From Bacillus_BA songklensis (GTDB lineage Bacteria > Bacillota > Bacilli > Bacillales > Bacillaceae_H), in NCBI RefSeq assembly GCF_042649685.1, contig NZ_JBHRZT010000069.1, positions 1 through 59,794 of the forward strand: a DNA stretch of 59,794 bases. Reading direction: 5' to 3'. The notes beneath the pieces were generated by a model that searched no databases, had not been told where the DNA came from, and saw nothing but the letters and a program-made list of their open reading frames with translations. This document shows positions 52,614-59,794 of the stretch, piece by piece. The first letter of the stretch is position 1. Every line of letters begins with the position of its first letter. The translations under genes and the position numbers were made by a program.

Positions 52614-53051
52614 ATGCGTACAACTTTCATGGCGAAAGCGAACGAAGTAGAACGTAAATGGTACGTTATAGACGCTGAAGGTAAAACTTTAGGCCGTCTT
52701 GCAAGCGAAGTTGCTTCAATCTTACGCGGTAAACATAAACCAACTTATACACCACACGTTGACACTGGTGATCATGTAATCATCATCAACGCTTCTAAAA
52801 TTGAATTGACTGGTAAAAAATTAACTGACAAAATTTACTACCGTCACAGCCAACATCCAGGTGGTTTAAAACAACGCACTGCATTGGAAATGCGTACAAA
52901 TTACTCTGAGAGAATGCTTGAGCTTGCTATTAAAGGCATGCTTCCAAAAGGTAGCTTAGGTCGTCAAATGTTCAAAAAATTACATGTGTATGCTGGCGCT
53001 ACACATCCACATGAAGCTCAAAAACCAGAAGTTTACGAACTTCGCGGATAA
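52614..53051 (+). CDS. rplM: 50S ribosomal protein L13
   Basis: L13 is an early 50S assembly protein. The 145-aa protein starts MRTTFMAKANEVERKWYVID and has GRLASEVASILRGKHKPTYTPHVD and the MLPKGSLGRQMFKKLHVYAG block. The ATG at 52614 follows TTAGGAGGGA; a longer open frame upstream runs through the L13 leader and is not credible. Confidence 0.97.
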   Translation: MRTTFMAKANEVERKWYVIDAEGKTLGRLASEVASILRGKHKPTYTPHVDTGDHVIIINASKIELTGKKLTDKIYYRHSQHPGGLKQRTALEMRTNYSERMLELAIKGMLPKGSLGRQMFKKLHVYAGATHPHEAQKPEVYELRG

Positions 53052-53071
53052 TTTAAGAGGAGGGAATCATT

Positions 53072-53464
53072 TTGGCACAGGTACAATATTACGGAACAGG
53101 CCGTCGTAAAAGCTCTGTTGCACGTGTACGTTTAGTACCAGGTAACGGACGTATTGTTATTAACGATCGTGAAATCGAAAACTACATCCCATTCGCTGCA
53201 TTACGAGAAGTTGTAAAACAACCTCTTGTTGCAACTGAAACTACAGGCAGCTACGATGTATTAGTAAACGTAAATGGTGGTGGATACACTGGTCAAGCAG
53301 GTGCTATCCGTCATGGTATCGCTCGCGCTTTATTGCAAGCTGATCCGGAGTTCCGCACAACTTTAAAACGTGCTGGTTTATTAACTCGTGACGCTCGTAT
53401 GAAAGAACGTAAAAAATACGGTCTTAAAGGCGCTCGTCGTGCACCTCAGTTCTCAAAACGTTAA
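53072..53464 (+). CDS. rpsI: 30S ribosomal protein S9
   Basis: S9 contacts P-site tRNA through its C-terminal tail SKR, present here. The 130-aa protein begins AQVQYYGTGRRKSSVARVRL from a TTG start at 53072, 10 bases after AGAGGAGGG, and has GGGYTGQAGAIRHGIARALL. Cotranscribed with rplM and closed by a terminator. Confidence 0.97.
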   Translation: MAQVQYYGTGRRKSSVARVRLVPGNGRIVINDREIENYIPFAALREVVKQPLVATETTGSYDVLVNVNGGGYTGQAGAIRHGIARALLQADPEFRTTLKRAGLLTRDARMKERKKYGLKGARRAPQFSKR

Positions 53465-53480
53465 TTGCTGGCGTTTCAAA

Positions 53481-53514
53481 GGCTCTCAACCATTATTGGT
53501 TGGGGGTCTTTTTT
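53481..53514 (+). terminator. Terminator after rpsI
   Basis: GGCTCTCAACCA pairs with TGGTTGGGGGTC (53481-53492 with 53497-53508, several G-U pairs) and is followed by TTTTTT. Confidence 0.85.
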
Positions 53515-53555
53515 ATGCTTGAAAATAACTTTTGACCACGAAATATATATGCTAA

Positions 53556-53747
53556 ATCAAGTTCTGTTATTTACTTCCAAGTAGAAAGCATGAAAGAAAA
53601 ATATCAAGATTTATGGACAAAAAGGGGTATTCTTGTGTAGACAAGCCTCATATCGTCGCAAAAATGGATCAAACAGAGACATGGATGCCATTTTTTAAAG
53701 GATCAGAGGATGATACACATGCTTTATTGATTGAAGTACAGGAATAG
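53556..53747 (+). pseudogene. Unknown ORF or gene fragment
   Basis: An open frame (63 codons from the previous stop; ATG at 53613 would give 44 aa) ends MDQTETWMPFFKGSEDDTHA and then LLIEVQE. It reads like real protein but I do not recognise it. There is no SD before the ATG, and the frame extends upstream of it without a start. Most likely the 3' remnant of a lost gene; a terminator follows directly. No function is proposed. Confidence 0.4.
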
Positions 53748-53752
53748 AAAAG

Positions 53753-53800
53753 GCATAAAGGATATCAATTTTTCAACGGTATCTTTTATGCTTCTTTTTT
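53753..53800 (+). terminator. Terminator after the unknown fragment
   Basis: GCATAAAGGATA/TATCTTTTATGC (53753-53764 with 53780-53791), 12 bp with one G-U, followed by TTCTTTTTT. Its presence supports the preceding fragment having been a gene. Confidence 0.85.
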
Positions 53801-54007
53801 ACCCTTAATACCCCCTTAAATGATGAATGGACCCATATATACTGCACAAAATTAGTGTGGCTAAGCTATTATTACGGTGCAAATTACGAATTTAAAAATG
53901 ATCATTTATGGTTTGCACCAGAAGATCTCTATTCTAACTTAAAAGACAATCCGGATTTTGAACTGACTTATATTCATCCTAACTTTACATTTCACATTGA
54001 TCTTTAG
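53801..54007 (+). pseudogene. 3' remnant of a YiiX/YycO-like papain-fold hydrolase gene
   Basis: An uninterrupted frame without start codon or SD reads LNDEWTHIYCTKLVWLSYYY, GANYEFKNDHLWFAPEDLYS, NLKDNPDFELTYIHPNFTFH, then IDL and stop. The block YC(S/T)KLVW..YYGA followed by (V/F)xPEDLY resembles the C-terminal half of permuted NlpC/P60-like amidases (YiiX, YycO), in which this Cys is catalytic. The N-terminal half is missing; a terminator occupies its place. Family call is from memory of the motif. Confidence 0.5.
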
Positions 54008-54078
54008 AGGAAGTTACATGCATAGTAATATTGAAATTTTCCACTGGAATATATCCATATATTTTGCCAATTTAACTT

Positions 54079-54087
54079 TGTTATGAT
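54079..54087 (+). promoter_or_regulatory. Candidate extended -10 promoter of ybaK
   Basis: TGTTATGAT (TGn plus TATGAT) lies 58 bases before ybaK. There is no correctly spaced -35. Confidence 0.4.
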
Positions 54088-54144
54088 AGACGCATGAGAA
54101 AAAGAAACACGTAGAAAATAGGGGAAAGGGGGCGCTATATTGTT

Positions 54145-54588
54145 ATGGGTATTGTGACAAATTTAAAAGATAAAAGACGGGAAAAACAGATCAATTATGA
54201 GCGGAAGATGCTGAGAGAGCTTTCACTGGACATTTTAAGAAAAAAAATAAGATATTATTTTGAACCTTTATTTTTTAAAGATCATGATTGGACAATGTCG
54301 TTAGAAGAAGGTTGTATGGATATTGCAATTGAAGCTTTTTTATTGGGAGCCCATTTTAGCCGATTTGGCTTTTATGGAGAATCGTTACAATTTGTTAAAA
54401 AGCGATGTCAGGAAGAAGAGAAGATGTTAATCGATGCACTTTATGATTACTTGTGTTTTTGGTCTCCTGAAGGTGAAAAGGATTTTTATCAAGAAAGTAT
54501 TTATTATACATGTGAGCAATACGTGCAGGATTGGTGGGAAGAAGGGTTTCAAAAAGGAGAGAAACGTTACCGGTTGCGTCTGCATTAA
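54145..54588 (+). CDS. ybaK: DUF2521 protein YbaK
   Basis: A 147-aa, largely helical, soluble protein matching B. subtilis YbaK in length, position and text (MGIVTNLKDKRREKQINYERKMLRELSL, SHFSRFGFYG-like AHFSRFGFYGESLQFVKKRC). Function unknown. It lies just upstream of cwlD on the same strand, and the pairing is conserved in spore-formers, hinting at expression with sporulation genes. Start ATG follows GGGGAAAGGGGG. Confidence 0.85.
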   Translation: MGIVTNLKDKRREKQINYERKMLRELSLDILRKKIRYYFEPLFFKDHDWTMSLEEGCMDIAIEAFLLGAHFSRFGFYGESLQFVKKRCQEEEKMLIDALYDYLCFWSPEGEKDFYQESIYYTCEQYVQDWWEEGFQKGEKRYRLRLH

Positions 54589-54595
54589 AAACTAA

Positions 54596-54624
54596 TCATA
54601 AATCCCTTTCTTGTCCCATATAAG
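54596..54624 (+). promoter_or_regulatory. Candidate sigma-E promoter of cwlD
   Basis: TCATAA-N15-CATATAAG resembles the mother-cell sigma-E pattern (ATA-rich -35, CATA-type -10). cwlD is a mother-cell and forespore gene in B. subtilis. Tentative. Confidence 0.4.
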
Positions 54625-54656
54625 GATAATAGGACGAGGCAAGTTGGAGGGATAAG

Positions 54657-55364
54657 ATGAGACCGGTGAAAGTGCTATTATTTATAGTGGGAATTACCTT
54701 GCTATTTTGCATTATTCAATATGAGGTATGGGACAAGAACTCCTGGAAATCGTGGAACTTACCGTTAAGCGGGAAAATTATTGTCTTGGACCCAGGGCAC
54801 GGGGGCATGGATGGAGGAGCAGTAGGGGGAAAGGTGCTTGAGAAAGATATCGCCTTAAACATCACCCTTTTAGTAAAGGATTATTTACAAGAGCAAGGAG
54901 CGTTAGTCATTTTAACAAGGGAAGACGACCGAGATTTAGCCAATGAAGAAACAAAGCGAATTAGCAGAAGGAAGGTAGAAGACCTAAAGAAAAGACTAGA
55001 AATCATCAATGAATCACAGGCAGATTTGTATTTGAGTATTCACTTAAATGCCATCCCTTCTCCTAGATGGCGAGGGGCACAAACCTTTTTTCATGGATCT
55101 TTGGAAGAAAACGAGGCTATAGCCAAGTCTGTGCAGAATGAGCTGAAAAGCAGCTTAGAGAACACATCAAGGGAAGCAAAACTTATCCAAGGAATTTATC
55201 TTGTGAAACATGCTAAGGTTCCTGGCGCTTTAGTAGAAGTGGGATTTTTATCAAATGTGGAGGAAAGAAATTTACTTCAGACAGAGGAATACCAGAAGAA
55301 AGTAGCGGAAGCTATTTATAGAGGCATCAATCGATATTTTACTGAACAAACATCTCCTGAATAA
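54657..55364 (+). CDS. cwlD: N-acetylmuramoyl-L-alanine amidase CwlD (germination)
   Basis: CwlD removes peptide side chains from cortex peptidoglycan, the first step in making muramic delta-lactam, which germination lytic enzymes need. The 235-aa protein has an N-terminal membrane anchor (about 4-22) and an Amidase_3 domain with zinc ligands in VLDPGHGGMDGG (His48) and Glu62 (LEKDIAL), the SIHLNA histidine and the catalytic Glu in EVGFLSN. SD TTGGAGGG. Confidence 0.96.
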   Translation: MRPVKVLLFIVGITLLFCIIQYEVWDKNSWKSWNLPLSGKIIVLDPGHGGMDGGAVGGKVLEKDIALNITLLVKDYLQEQGALVILTREDDRDLANEETKRISRRKVEDLKKRLEIINESQADLYLSIHLNAIPSPRWRGAQTFFHGSLEENEAIAKSVQNELKSSLENTSREAKLIQGIYLVKHAKVPGALVEVGFLSNVEERNLLQTEEYQKKVAEAIYRGINRYFTEQTSPE

Positions 55365-55376
55365 GGAGGTGTTTTC

Positions 55377-55418
55377 ATGTTTCACATGGAACTGGAAGAT
55401 TATCTCCATTTTGCGTGA
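55377..55418 (+). CDS. Possible 13-codon ORF with a perfect Shine-Dalgarno
   Basis: ATG at 55377, 6 bases after AAGGAGGTG and 12 bases past the cwlD stop, encodes MFHMELEDYLHFA and stops at 55418. No larger frame uses this SD. It could be a leader peptide for salA, a tiny functional protein, or what is left of a lost gene. Only sequence supports it. Confidence 0.35.
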   Translation: MFHMELEDYLHFA

Positions 55419-55437
55419 GGAAGAAGGAGACTACTCC

Positions 55438-55467
55438 TCAACATCCTCTTTAGAAGTATGTTATACT
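55438..55467 (+). promoter_or_regulatory. Promoter of salA (extended -10)
   Basis: TCAACA-N18-TATACT with TGT directly in front of the -10, 36 bases before the salA start. Confidence 0.6.
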
Positions 55468-55503
55468 AAAAAGTGTAAACGAATTCATATGGTGGTGGGA
55501 GAT

Positions 55504-56574
55504 ATGTTAACAGAAGAGAAAGTATACGCTTTGTTAAAAGATTTAAAAGATCCTTTTTTACATAAAACGCTTGAAGAGACAGGCGCACTTAAGGAAGTGA
55601 CGGTGAAACAAGAAAAAGGTCATGTTAGTGTCAAAATAGCTCTTGCTAAAACCGGAACATCAGAACAGTTAAAATTTCAAGAGCTTGTCGTCAATACATT
55701 AAAAGCTGCAGGAGCAATTACAGTAGGCTTGCGTTTTGTTGAGTTATCCGGGGACGAGCTAAAACAGTTTAAGGCTCAGATTCCAAGTACTGCTCCTAAT
55801 CATCTTTTAGCCAATTCAGACTCCACTCACTTTCTAGCGATTGCCAGCGGAAAAGGAGGCGTAGGAAAGTCAACTGTTTCTGTAAATTTAGCTATAGCTT
55901 TAGCTCGACTTGGAAAGAAAGTTGGATTAATCGATGCTGATATTTATGGATTTAGCGTGCCGGATATGATGGGGGTTGCCCAAAGGCCGGTTGTGCGGGG
56001 CGATAAAATCATTCCAGTTGAACGATTTGGCGTAAAAGTCATTTCAATGGGATTTTTTGTGGAAGACAATTCTCCTGTCATTTGGAGAGGTCCTATGCTT
56101 GGAAAGATGTTGACAAGTTTCTTCACAGAGGTTGAATGGGGAGAGTTGGATTATTTGCTGTTAGACTTGCCGCCTGGAACAGGGGATGTAGCCCTTGATG
56201 TCCATTCTATGCTGCCGGCATGTAAAGAGGTAATTGTCACTACTCCTCATCCTACTGCAGCATTTGTAGCAGCCAGAGCAGGAGCAATGGCTATTAAGAC
56301 AAATCATGAAGTCATTGGCATCGTGGAAAACATGGCTTACTTTAAAAGTAAAATAACTGGAGAGAAAGAATATGTCTTTGGAAAAGGTGGAGGAGCGAAA
56401 TTAGCCGAAGAGCTGCAAACTACTGTTTTAGGACAGTTGCCGTTGCAGCAGCCAGATTGGAATGATGAAGATTTTGCGCCATCCGTTTATGGGGAAGATC
56501 ACCCATTAGGAAAGATTTACTTAGATATTGCTCAAAGAGTTATGAGTAAGTGTGAAGAAGCTCTTCATAACTAA
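55504..56574 (+). CDS. salA: Mrp/NBP35-family P-loop ATPase SalA
   Basis: In B. subtilis SalA represses scoC and so raises exoprotease output; Mrp relatives carry Fe-S clusters. The 356-aa protein has an N-terminal DUF59/MIP18-like domain (about 1-85), Walker A GKGGVGKST (116-124), the switch DLPPGTGDVALD and a Fe-S-type region near the C-terminus without the CXXC pair. ATG at 55504 aligns with family starts and follows GGTGGGAG; longer in-frame starts at 55489 and 55369 are not preferred. Confidence 0.93.
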   Translation: MLTEEKVYALLKDLKDPFLHKTLEETGALKEVTVKQEKGHVSVKIALAKTGTSEQLKFQELVVNTLKAAGAITVGLRFVELSGDELKQFKAQIPSTAPNHLLANSDSTHFLAIASGKGGVGKSTVSVNLAIALARLGKKVGLIDADIYGFSVPDMMGVAQRPVVRGDKIIPVERFGVKVISMGFFVEDNSPVIWRGPMLGKMLTSFFTEVEWGELDYLLLDLPPGTGDVALDVHSMLPACKEVIVTTPHPTAAFVAARAGAMAIKTNHEVIGIVENMAYFKSKITGEKEYVFGKGGGAKLAEELQTTVLGQLPLQQPDWNDEDFAPSVYGEDHPLGKIYLDIAQRVMSKCEEALHN

Positions 56575-56582
56575 AAGAGGAA

Positions 56583-56612
56583 GCAGACAAGAAAGTATAC
56601 TCCCTTGTCTGC
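56583..56612 (+). terminator. Possible terminator between salA and gerD
   Basis: GCAGACAAG/CTTGTCTGC (56583-56591 with 56604-56612), 9-bp perfect stem in the convergent gap of salA (+) and gerD (-). The T-tract is weak on both strands (CCTTTG; TTCCTCTTTT on minus). Confidence 0.55.
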
Positions 56613-56739
56613 CCTTTGTATGCTATAGTTTGATATACAACTATCTTTTTTGGAGGCGCACTTTTTCTCGTGGGTTGTTTTATAGAAAAAGTGTCCTTCT
56701 TTTGTATAGATAGTACCCTTATCAAGACACAGCTATTTT

Positions 56740-57336
56740 TTATTTTTCTTCTTGGGATCCGCCTTCTTGTTGACCTTTTTTACCTTGCTCTACATCTGCT
56801 GCAGCTTTTAATAATAGGTCCTGAATTTTTGCTTTGTAAATTGGGCTTTCAAATGTTTCCGTCATGATTTTTTGAAGGTGGGCCCGATATTCTTGGCTTC
56901 TTAAAACAGTCAACATTTGTTTTTCCATCTCAGGATTTTGAAGTACTTCAATCAGAGATTTCTGGAAATCAGGATCTTTCATTAGTTGCTTAATTACATT
57001 CTCTTGTTCTTTCTGCAAACTTTTAGCGAAGCTTTCAGCAAATTTTGGATCACTAAAGGTGGTTTTCCAAAAATCAGTACCCTTCTCTGAGGTGAGTGTA
57101 TTTTGAATGGTGTCTTTTACGACGGCTTGGTCCATAATTAATGCTTGTTTCATTTTTTCATCTTTCATCACTTGCTCAATTGCTTTCTTGCCTTCGTCTG
57201 TCTTTAAAATATCGACAACCATTTTCTTTGTTTGGTCATAATCCATTCGTTCGCCTCCTTGTTCTGCTGGTGCACATGAAGTTAAGGCGAACAATGAAAG
57301 ACTTGCATACAAGAGGAGCAATAACCATCTTTTCAT
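56740..57336 (-). CDS. gerD: Spore germination lipoprotein GerD
   Basis: GerD is an inner-spore-membrane lipoprotein needed for clustering of germinant receptors. The 198-aa protein has a signal peptide with lipobox LTSC (Cys21), then the family core MDYDQTKKMVVDILKTDEGKKA and a long helical domain ending in a Gln/Glu-rich tail. It is alone on the minus strand, behind a sigma-G-type promoter. A GTG directly upstream of the ATG is an alternative start. Confidence 0.95.
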   Translation of the reverse strand: MKRWLLLLLYASLSLFALTSCAPAEQGGERMDYDQTKKMVVDILKTDEGKKAIEQVMKDEKMKQALIMDQAVVKDTIQNTLTSEKGTDFWKTTFSDPKFAESFAKSLQKEQENVIKQLMKDPDFQKSLIEVLQNPEMEKQMLTVLRSQEYRAHLQKIMTETFESPIYKAKIQDLLLKAAADVEQGKKGQQEGGSQEEK

Positions 57337-57375
57337 CACGAAAAGCTCCTTCCTTTAAAGAAATATGCCTAATCT

Positions 57376-57405
57376 TAATATGAAGTAATCTGAGAAAAAT
57401 ATGCA
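57376..57405 (-). promoter_or_regulatory. Sigma-G promoter of gerD
   Basis: On the minus strand TGCATA, 17 bases, CATATTA, matching the forespore sigma-G consensus (TGHATA-N17/18-CATAHTA). It lies 40 bases upstream of the gerD start. gerD is an established sigma-G gene in B. subtilis. Confidence 0.82.
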
Positions 57406-57488
57406 CAGACAAAACAACCTGGATTTTAAATAAAACAGTTGGTGAAATTTAAGCAATCATGAAAAATTAACAGTTGGGGGATCACAGC

Positions 57489-58103
57489 GTGAACAGTCGC
57501 AATTGGGTTCGTCTTTTCTTTTCTACCCTGTTACTAGGGGGAATCAGTACAGCTATTACCGGCTTTATTGTACGTTGGGATAAATACGAATCACTATTTT
57601 CATCAATGGATGTAGCCGGAATCTTATTAGTGCTTGTTCTTTTATTCGGAGTTGGTCTTATCTTTAGTATTATTAGTCAGATGGGTTTTTTTGCTTACTT
57701 AACTGTACATCGTTTTGGATTAGGGATTTTCCGTTCGGTTTCCCTTTGGAATGCAGTACAGGTAGTTCTTATTTTGTTTGTATTATTTGATATTGTTTAC
57801 TTTCGCTACCGCTTTTTTGCCGAACCAGGAGCCAGTGTCATTCCATACATATCAATTGCTGTGGGAATTTTGCTAGTCGGAGCTTTAGTGGCTTATGCCA
57901 AGAAACAACAAACAAATAATGAAGCCTTTATCCCTGCTTTGTTTTTTATGATAGTCGTTACAATTATAGAATGGATGCCTGCTTTACAAATCAATGATCA
58001 GAATTGGCTATATCTCATGTTAGTTCCTTTGTTAGTTTGTAACGCTTATCAACTGCTTATTCTTCCTAAGTTAAACGCTGAACGTCAAACAAAAAAGAGT
58101 TGA
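57489..58103 (+). CDS. kbaA: KinB-signalling pathway activation protein KbaA
   Basis: KbaA is a membrane protein required for KinB to phosphorylate Spo0F at sporulation onset. The 204-aa protein shows about six hydrophobic segments and begins MNSRNWVRLFFSTLLLGGIS. GTG at 57489 lies 7 bases after GGGGGAT; a TTG start at 57474 would overlap that SD. Divergent from gerD, convergent with pdaB. Confidence 0.92.
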   Translation: MNSRNWVRLFFSTLLLGGISTAITGFIVRWDKYESLFSSMDVAGILLVLVLLFGVGLIFSIISQMGFFAYLTVHRFGLGIFRSVSLWNAVQVVLILFVLFDIVYFRYRFFAEPGASVIPYISIAVGILLVGALVAYAKKQQTNNEAFIPALFFMIVVTIIEWMPALQINDQNWLYLMLVPLLVCNAYQLLILPKLNAERQTKKS

Positions 58104-58129
58104 CATTATTTTTTGTCAACTCTTTTTTG
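58091..58129. terminator. Bidirectional terminator between kbaA and pdaB
   Basis: A 15-bp perfect stem (58091-58105 with 58114-58128) with A-run and T-run at its ends, serving both convergent genes. It overlaps the end of kbaA. Confidence 0.92.
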
Positions 58130-58136
58130 AGGAAGT

Positions 58137-58904
58137 TTAATTAATTTCGTTGCTTTTTACATTCGTATTTGAAATTAATTCAGAAACAGACACATTTTTG
58201 ATGTGTTTTCGTTTCATTTCTTGAACGATTAGGGGAATGGCTTTCTGCGTTTGTTGAGCGGAATCAGAAGCGTGCATAAGTATAATATCTCCGCCACTCA
58301 TTTTCTCCGTTACGTTTTGAACGATTTTTTCTACCCCCGGGTTAATCCAATCTTGAGAATTAACACTCCAGTGAACAACGGTATACCCTAAGCTGTCAGC
58401 TATTTTCAAAACTTCATTATTGAAATGGCCGGATGGAGGTCTGAGCAGCCCAATGTTTTTCACACCCAATGAATCGAATACTTTTTTAGCTTGGGCTAAA
58501 TCTTGTCTAATCTTATTGCTTTCGAGAGCTGTATAGTCTTTATAATGGTAGCCCATCATAGCAATTTCATGACCGTCTGTCTGCATCTTCTTCACAATGT
58601 CAGGGTGTCTTTCCGCCCAGGATGCCGAAAGGAAGAATGTTGCATTTTTAATTCCGCTTGTCTTTAGCTCTTCTAGGATAAGAAGTGCTTTTTCATCTCC
58701 CCAGCTTATATCAAAAGTTAAAGAAAGTTTATCACGCTGTTGTTCATTTTTGTAGACAGCTTTAGGTCCATCTTTGGTTAAAAAAACAGGTATGTGCATA
58801 ATGTTGTTTTCCATAAATAAAAAAATACCTGTAAACAAAGCAGCGATTAAAATGATAAGAAGCTGCTTAAGTTTTTTTGCTGTTCCAACATAGAAAAAAT
58901 TCAT
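58137..58904 (-). CDS. pdaB: Polysaccharide deacetylase family sporulation protein PdaB
   Basis: PdaB is required to keep spores phase-bright after mother-cell lysis, probably by cortex modification. The 255-aa protein has an N-terminal anchor (about 13-31) and a NodB domain. Motif 1 is TFDISWGDE (the usual TFDDG is altered, as in other PdaB), motif 2 HEIAMMGYHYKDY, motif 3 RPPSGHF, motif 5 ILMHASDS. ATG at 58904 follows TTGGAGGAGGA; an in-frame TTG overlaps the SD. Confidence 0.94.
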   Translation of the reverse strand: MNFFYVGTAKKLKQLLIILIAALFTGIFLFMENNIMHIPVFLTKDGPKAVYKNEQQRDKLSLTFDISWGDEKALLILEELKTSGIKNATFFLSASWAERHPDIVKKMQTDGHEIAMMGYHYKDYTALESNKIRQDLAQAKKVFDSLGVKNIGLLRPPSGHFNNEVLKIADSLGYTVVHWSVNSQDWINPGVEKIVQNVTEKMSGGDIILMHASDSAQQTQKAIPLIVQEMKRKHIKNVSVSELISNTNVKSNEIN

Positions 58905-59027
58905 ATGTTCCTCCTCCAACTAATTAGTACTTGTCTAAATTTTATGTTAGATCTTTTTTCTTCATAACAAACTTAATGATTTGTTTATAAAAAAATGAAT
59001 ATGGGGGAATAATGGAGCCAAAAATTG

Positions 59028-59213
59028 ATGGGAAGTGCAATATTGATTGGAATCTTATTGAATGAAAAAGAGCGTAAAGAATTAGAAAGTGTAATCAAAA
59101 GAGAAATAATCGTCTTAAGAAAGCTTTATAATCAAATGAACTATAACCGTATTATTCAAAAGGGAGTAAAGGAGAGAATGGATATATTACATGATCTTTT
59201 GCAACGCATTTAA
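59028..59213 (+). CDS. Small protein of unknown function
   Basis: A 61-aa basic, helical protein: MGSAILIGILLNEKERKELES, then VIKREIIVLRKLYNQMNYNR and GVKERMDILHDLL. GGAG 10 bases upstream serves as a modest SD; a TTG lies 3 bases before the ATG. I do not recognise a domain. It is the last gene before the rRNA promoters. Composition is gene-like, with no antisense competitor. Confidence 0.6.
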   Translation: MGSAILIGILLNEKERKELESVIKREIIVLRKLYNQMNYNRIIQKGVKERMDILHDLLQRI

Positions 59214-59237
59214 TCAAATAAAAAATGGTATAATATA

Positions 59238-59266
59238 TTGACTCTATAAAATGAACATGATATATT
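59238..59266 (+). promoter_or_regulatory. rRNA operon promoter P1
   Basis: TTGACT-N17-TATATT, the first of two tandem sigma-A promoters before 16S. An extended -10 TGGTATAAT at 59226-59234 just upstream may be a third start. Confidence 0.82.
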
Positions 59267-59309
59267 AATGAACGTCGCTGATGACGATGAAAAGTCAATT
59301 AAAAAAGTG

Positions 59310-59339
59310 TTGACAACAAACACTGAAATATGATAAAAT
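59310..59339 (+). promoter_or_regulatory. rRNA operon promoter P2
   Basis: TTGACA-N18-TAAAAT, 72 bases after P1. Tandem promoters are typical of Bacillus rrn operons. Confidence 0.8.
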
Positions 59340-59363
59340 GAAGAAGTCGTCTTTACGAGACAA

Positions 59364-59383
59364 TGAACTTTGAAAACTGAACA
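59364..59383 (+). promoter_or_regulatory. boxA-type antitermination site of the rRNA leader
   Basis: GAACTTTGAAAACTGAAC matches the Bacillus rrn leader boxA block (CTTTGAAAACTGAA). Confidence 0.75.
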
Positions 59384-59426
59384 AACGAACAAACGTCAAC
59401 GTTAATTCTTTTTATTAGAGTAAGGA

Positions 59427-59485
59427 ACATCGACTAAGAACGTCACGTCCTGTGACAACGTCGATGTCAGCACATCCATGTGCTG
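59427..59485 (+). other. 16S leader hairpins
   Basis: ACATCGAC/GTCGATGT (59427-59434 with 59460-59467) encloses GTCAC/GTGAC (59442-59446 with 59452-59456). CAGCACAT/ATGTGCTG (59468-59475 with 59478-59485) follows directly. They are likely processing and folding elements of pre-16S RNA. Confidence 0.6.
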
Positions 59486-59495
59486 GTTCAAACAT

Positions 59496-59794
<299 letters not shown>

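Noticed and set aside
53590..53640. 16-codon ORF MKEKYQDLWTKRGILV
   Set aside because: Very short, poor SD, and overlaps the longer protein-like frame of the neighbouring fragment.
55369..55503. 45-residue N-terminal extension of SalA
   Set aside because: The extension (FSCFTWNWK...) does not resemble the family, spans the likely salA promoter, and a well-spaced start exists at 55504.

Overview
This is a low-GC Gram-positive chromosome segment that runs from the end of one ribosomal RNA operon to the start of the next. It begins in the last ~50 bases of a 23S rRNA gene, passes through 5S, and ends ~300 bases into a 16S rRNA gene. Gene order matches the origin-proximal 'informational' region of Bacillus subtilis (ctsR ... 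ybaN/pdaB). The 16S start, CtsR/McsAB/ClpC, a cysteine T-box, and the sporulation/germination genes disA, sigH, cwlD, gerD, kbaA and pdaB mark a spore-forming member of the Bacillaceae. I cannot name the species from the sequence alone.

Layout. (1) 1-400: 23S end, 23S-5S spacer hairpin, 5S rRNA and terminator. (2) 533-10221: CtsR-controlled protein quality-control operon (ctsR-mcsA-mcsB-clpC), then radA, disA, yacL, ispD, ispF. (3) 10234-17049: gltX, a Cys-specific T-box leader, cysE-cysS-mrnC-rlmB-rae1, sigH, rpmGB, secE. (4) 17042-28526: nusG, rplK-rplA (each behind a copy of an L1-stalk-like motif), L10 leader-rplJ-rplL, ybxB, rpoB-rpoC. (5) 28557-33480: rplGB and the str operon (rpsL-rpsG-fusA-tuf). 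(6) 33632-48802: S10-spc-alpha cluster from rpsJ to rplQ, including secY, adk, map, infA and rpoA. (7) 48800-53514: a structured intergenic region with a GC-rich interspersed repeat, the ECF transporter energizing module (ecfA1-ecfA2-ecfT), truA, L13 leader-rplM-rpsI. (8) 53515-59215: gene remnants, ybaK, cwlD, salA, gerD (-), kbaA, pdaB (-) and a small unknown gene. (9) 59214-59794: tandem rRNA promoters, leader and 16S start.

The genes work together as the core of transcription, translation, secretion and their quality control, with feedback RNA elements (T-box, L1 sites, L10 and L13 leaders) tying ribosomal protein and aminoacyl-tRNA supply to demand.

Most of the window is ordinary, highly conserved core genome. 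I found no mobile element with a transposase, no CRISPR array, no prophage, no tRNA gene and no convincing new multigene system. The parts that deserve attention lie between genes: a decayed KOW-domain gene between map and infA, paired L1-site mimics in front of rplK and rplA, a GC-rich repeat with inverted ends before ecfA1, a structured S10 leader, several long intercistronic hairpins, a 48-bp inverted repeat over the rplGB -35 box, remnants of lost genes after rpsI, and a 13-codon ORF with an excellent ribosome binding site before salA.
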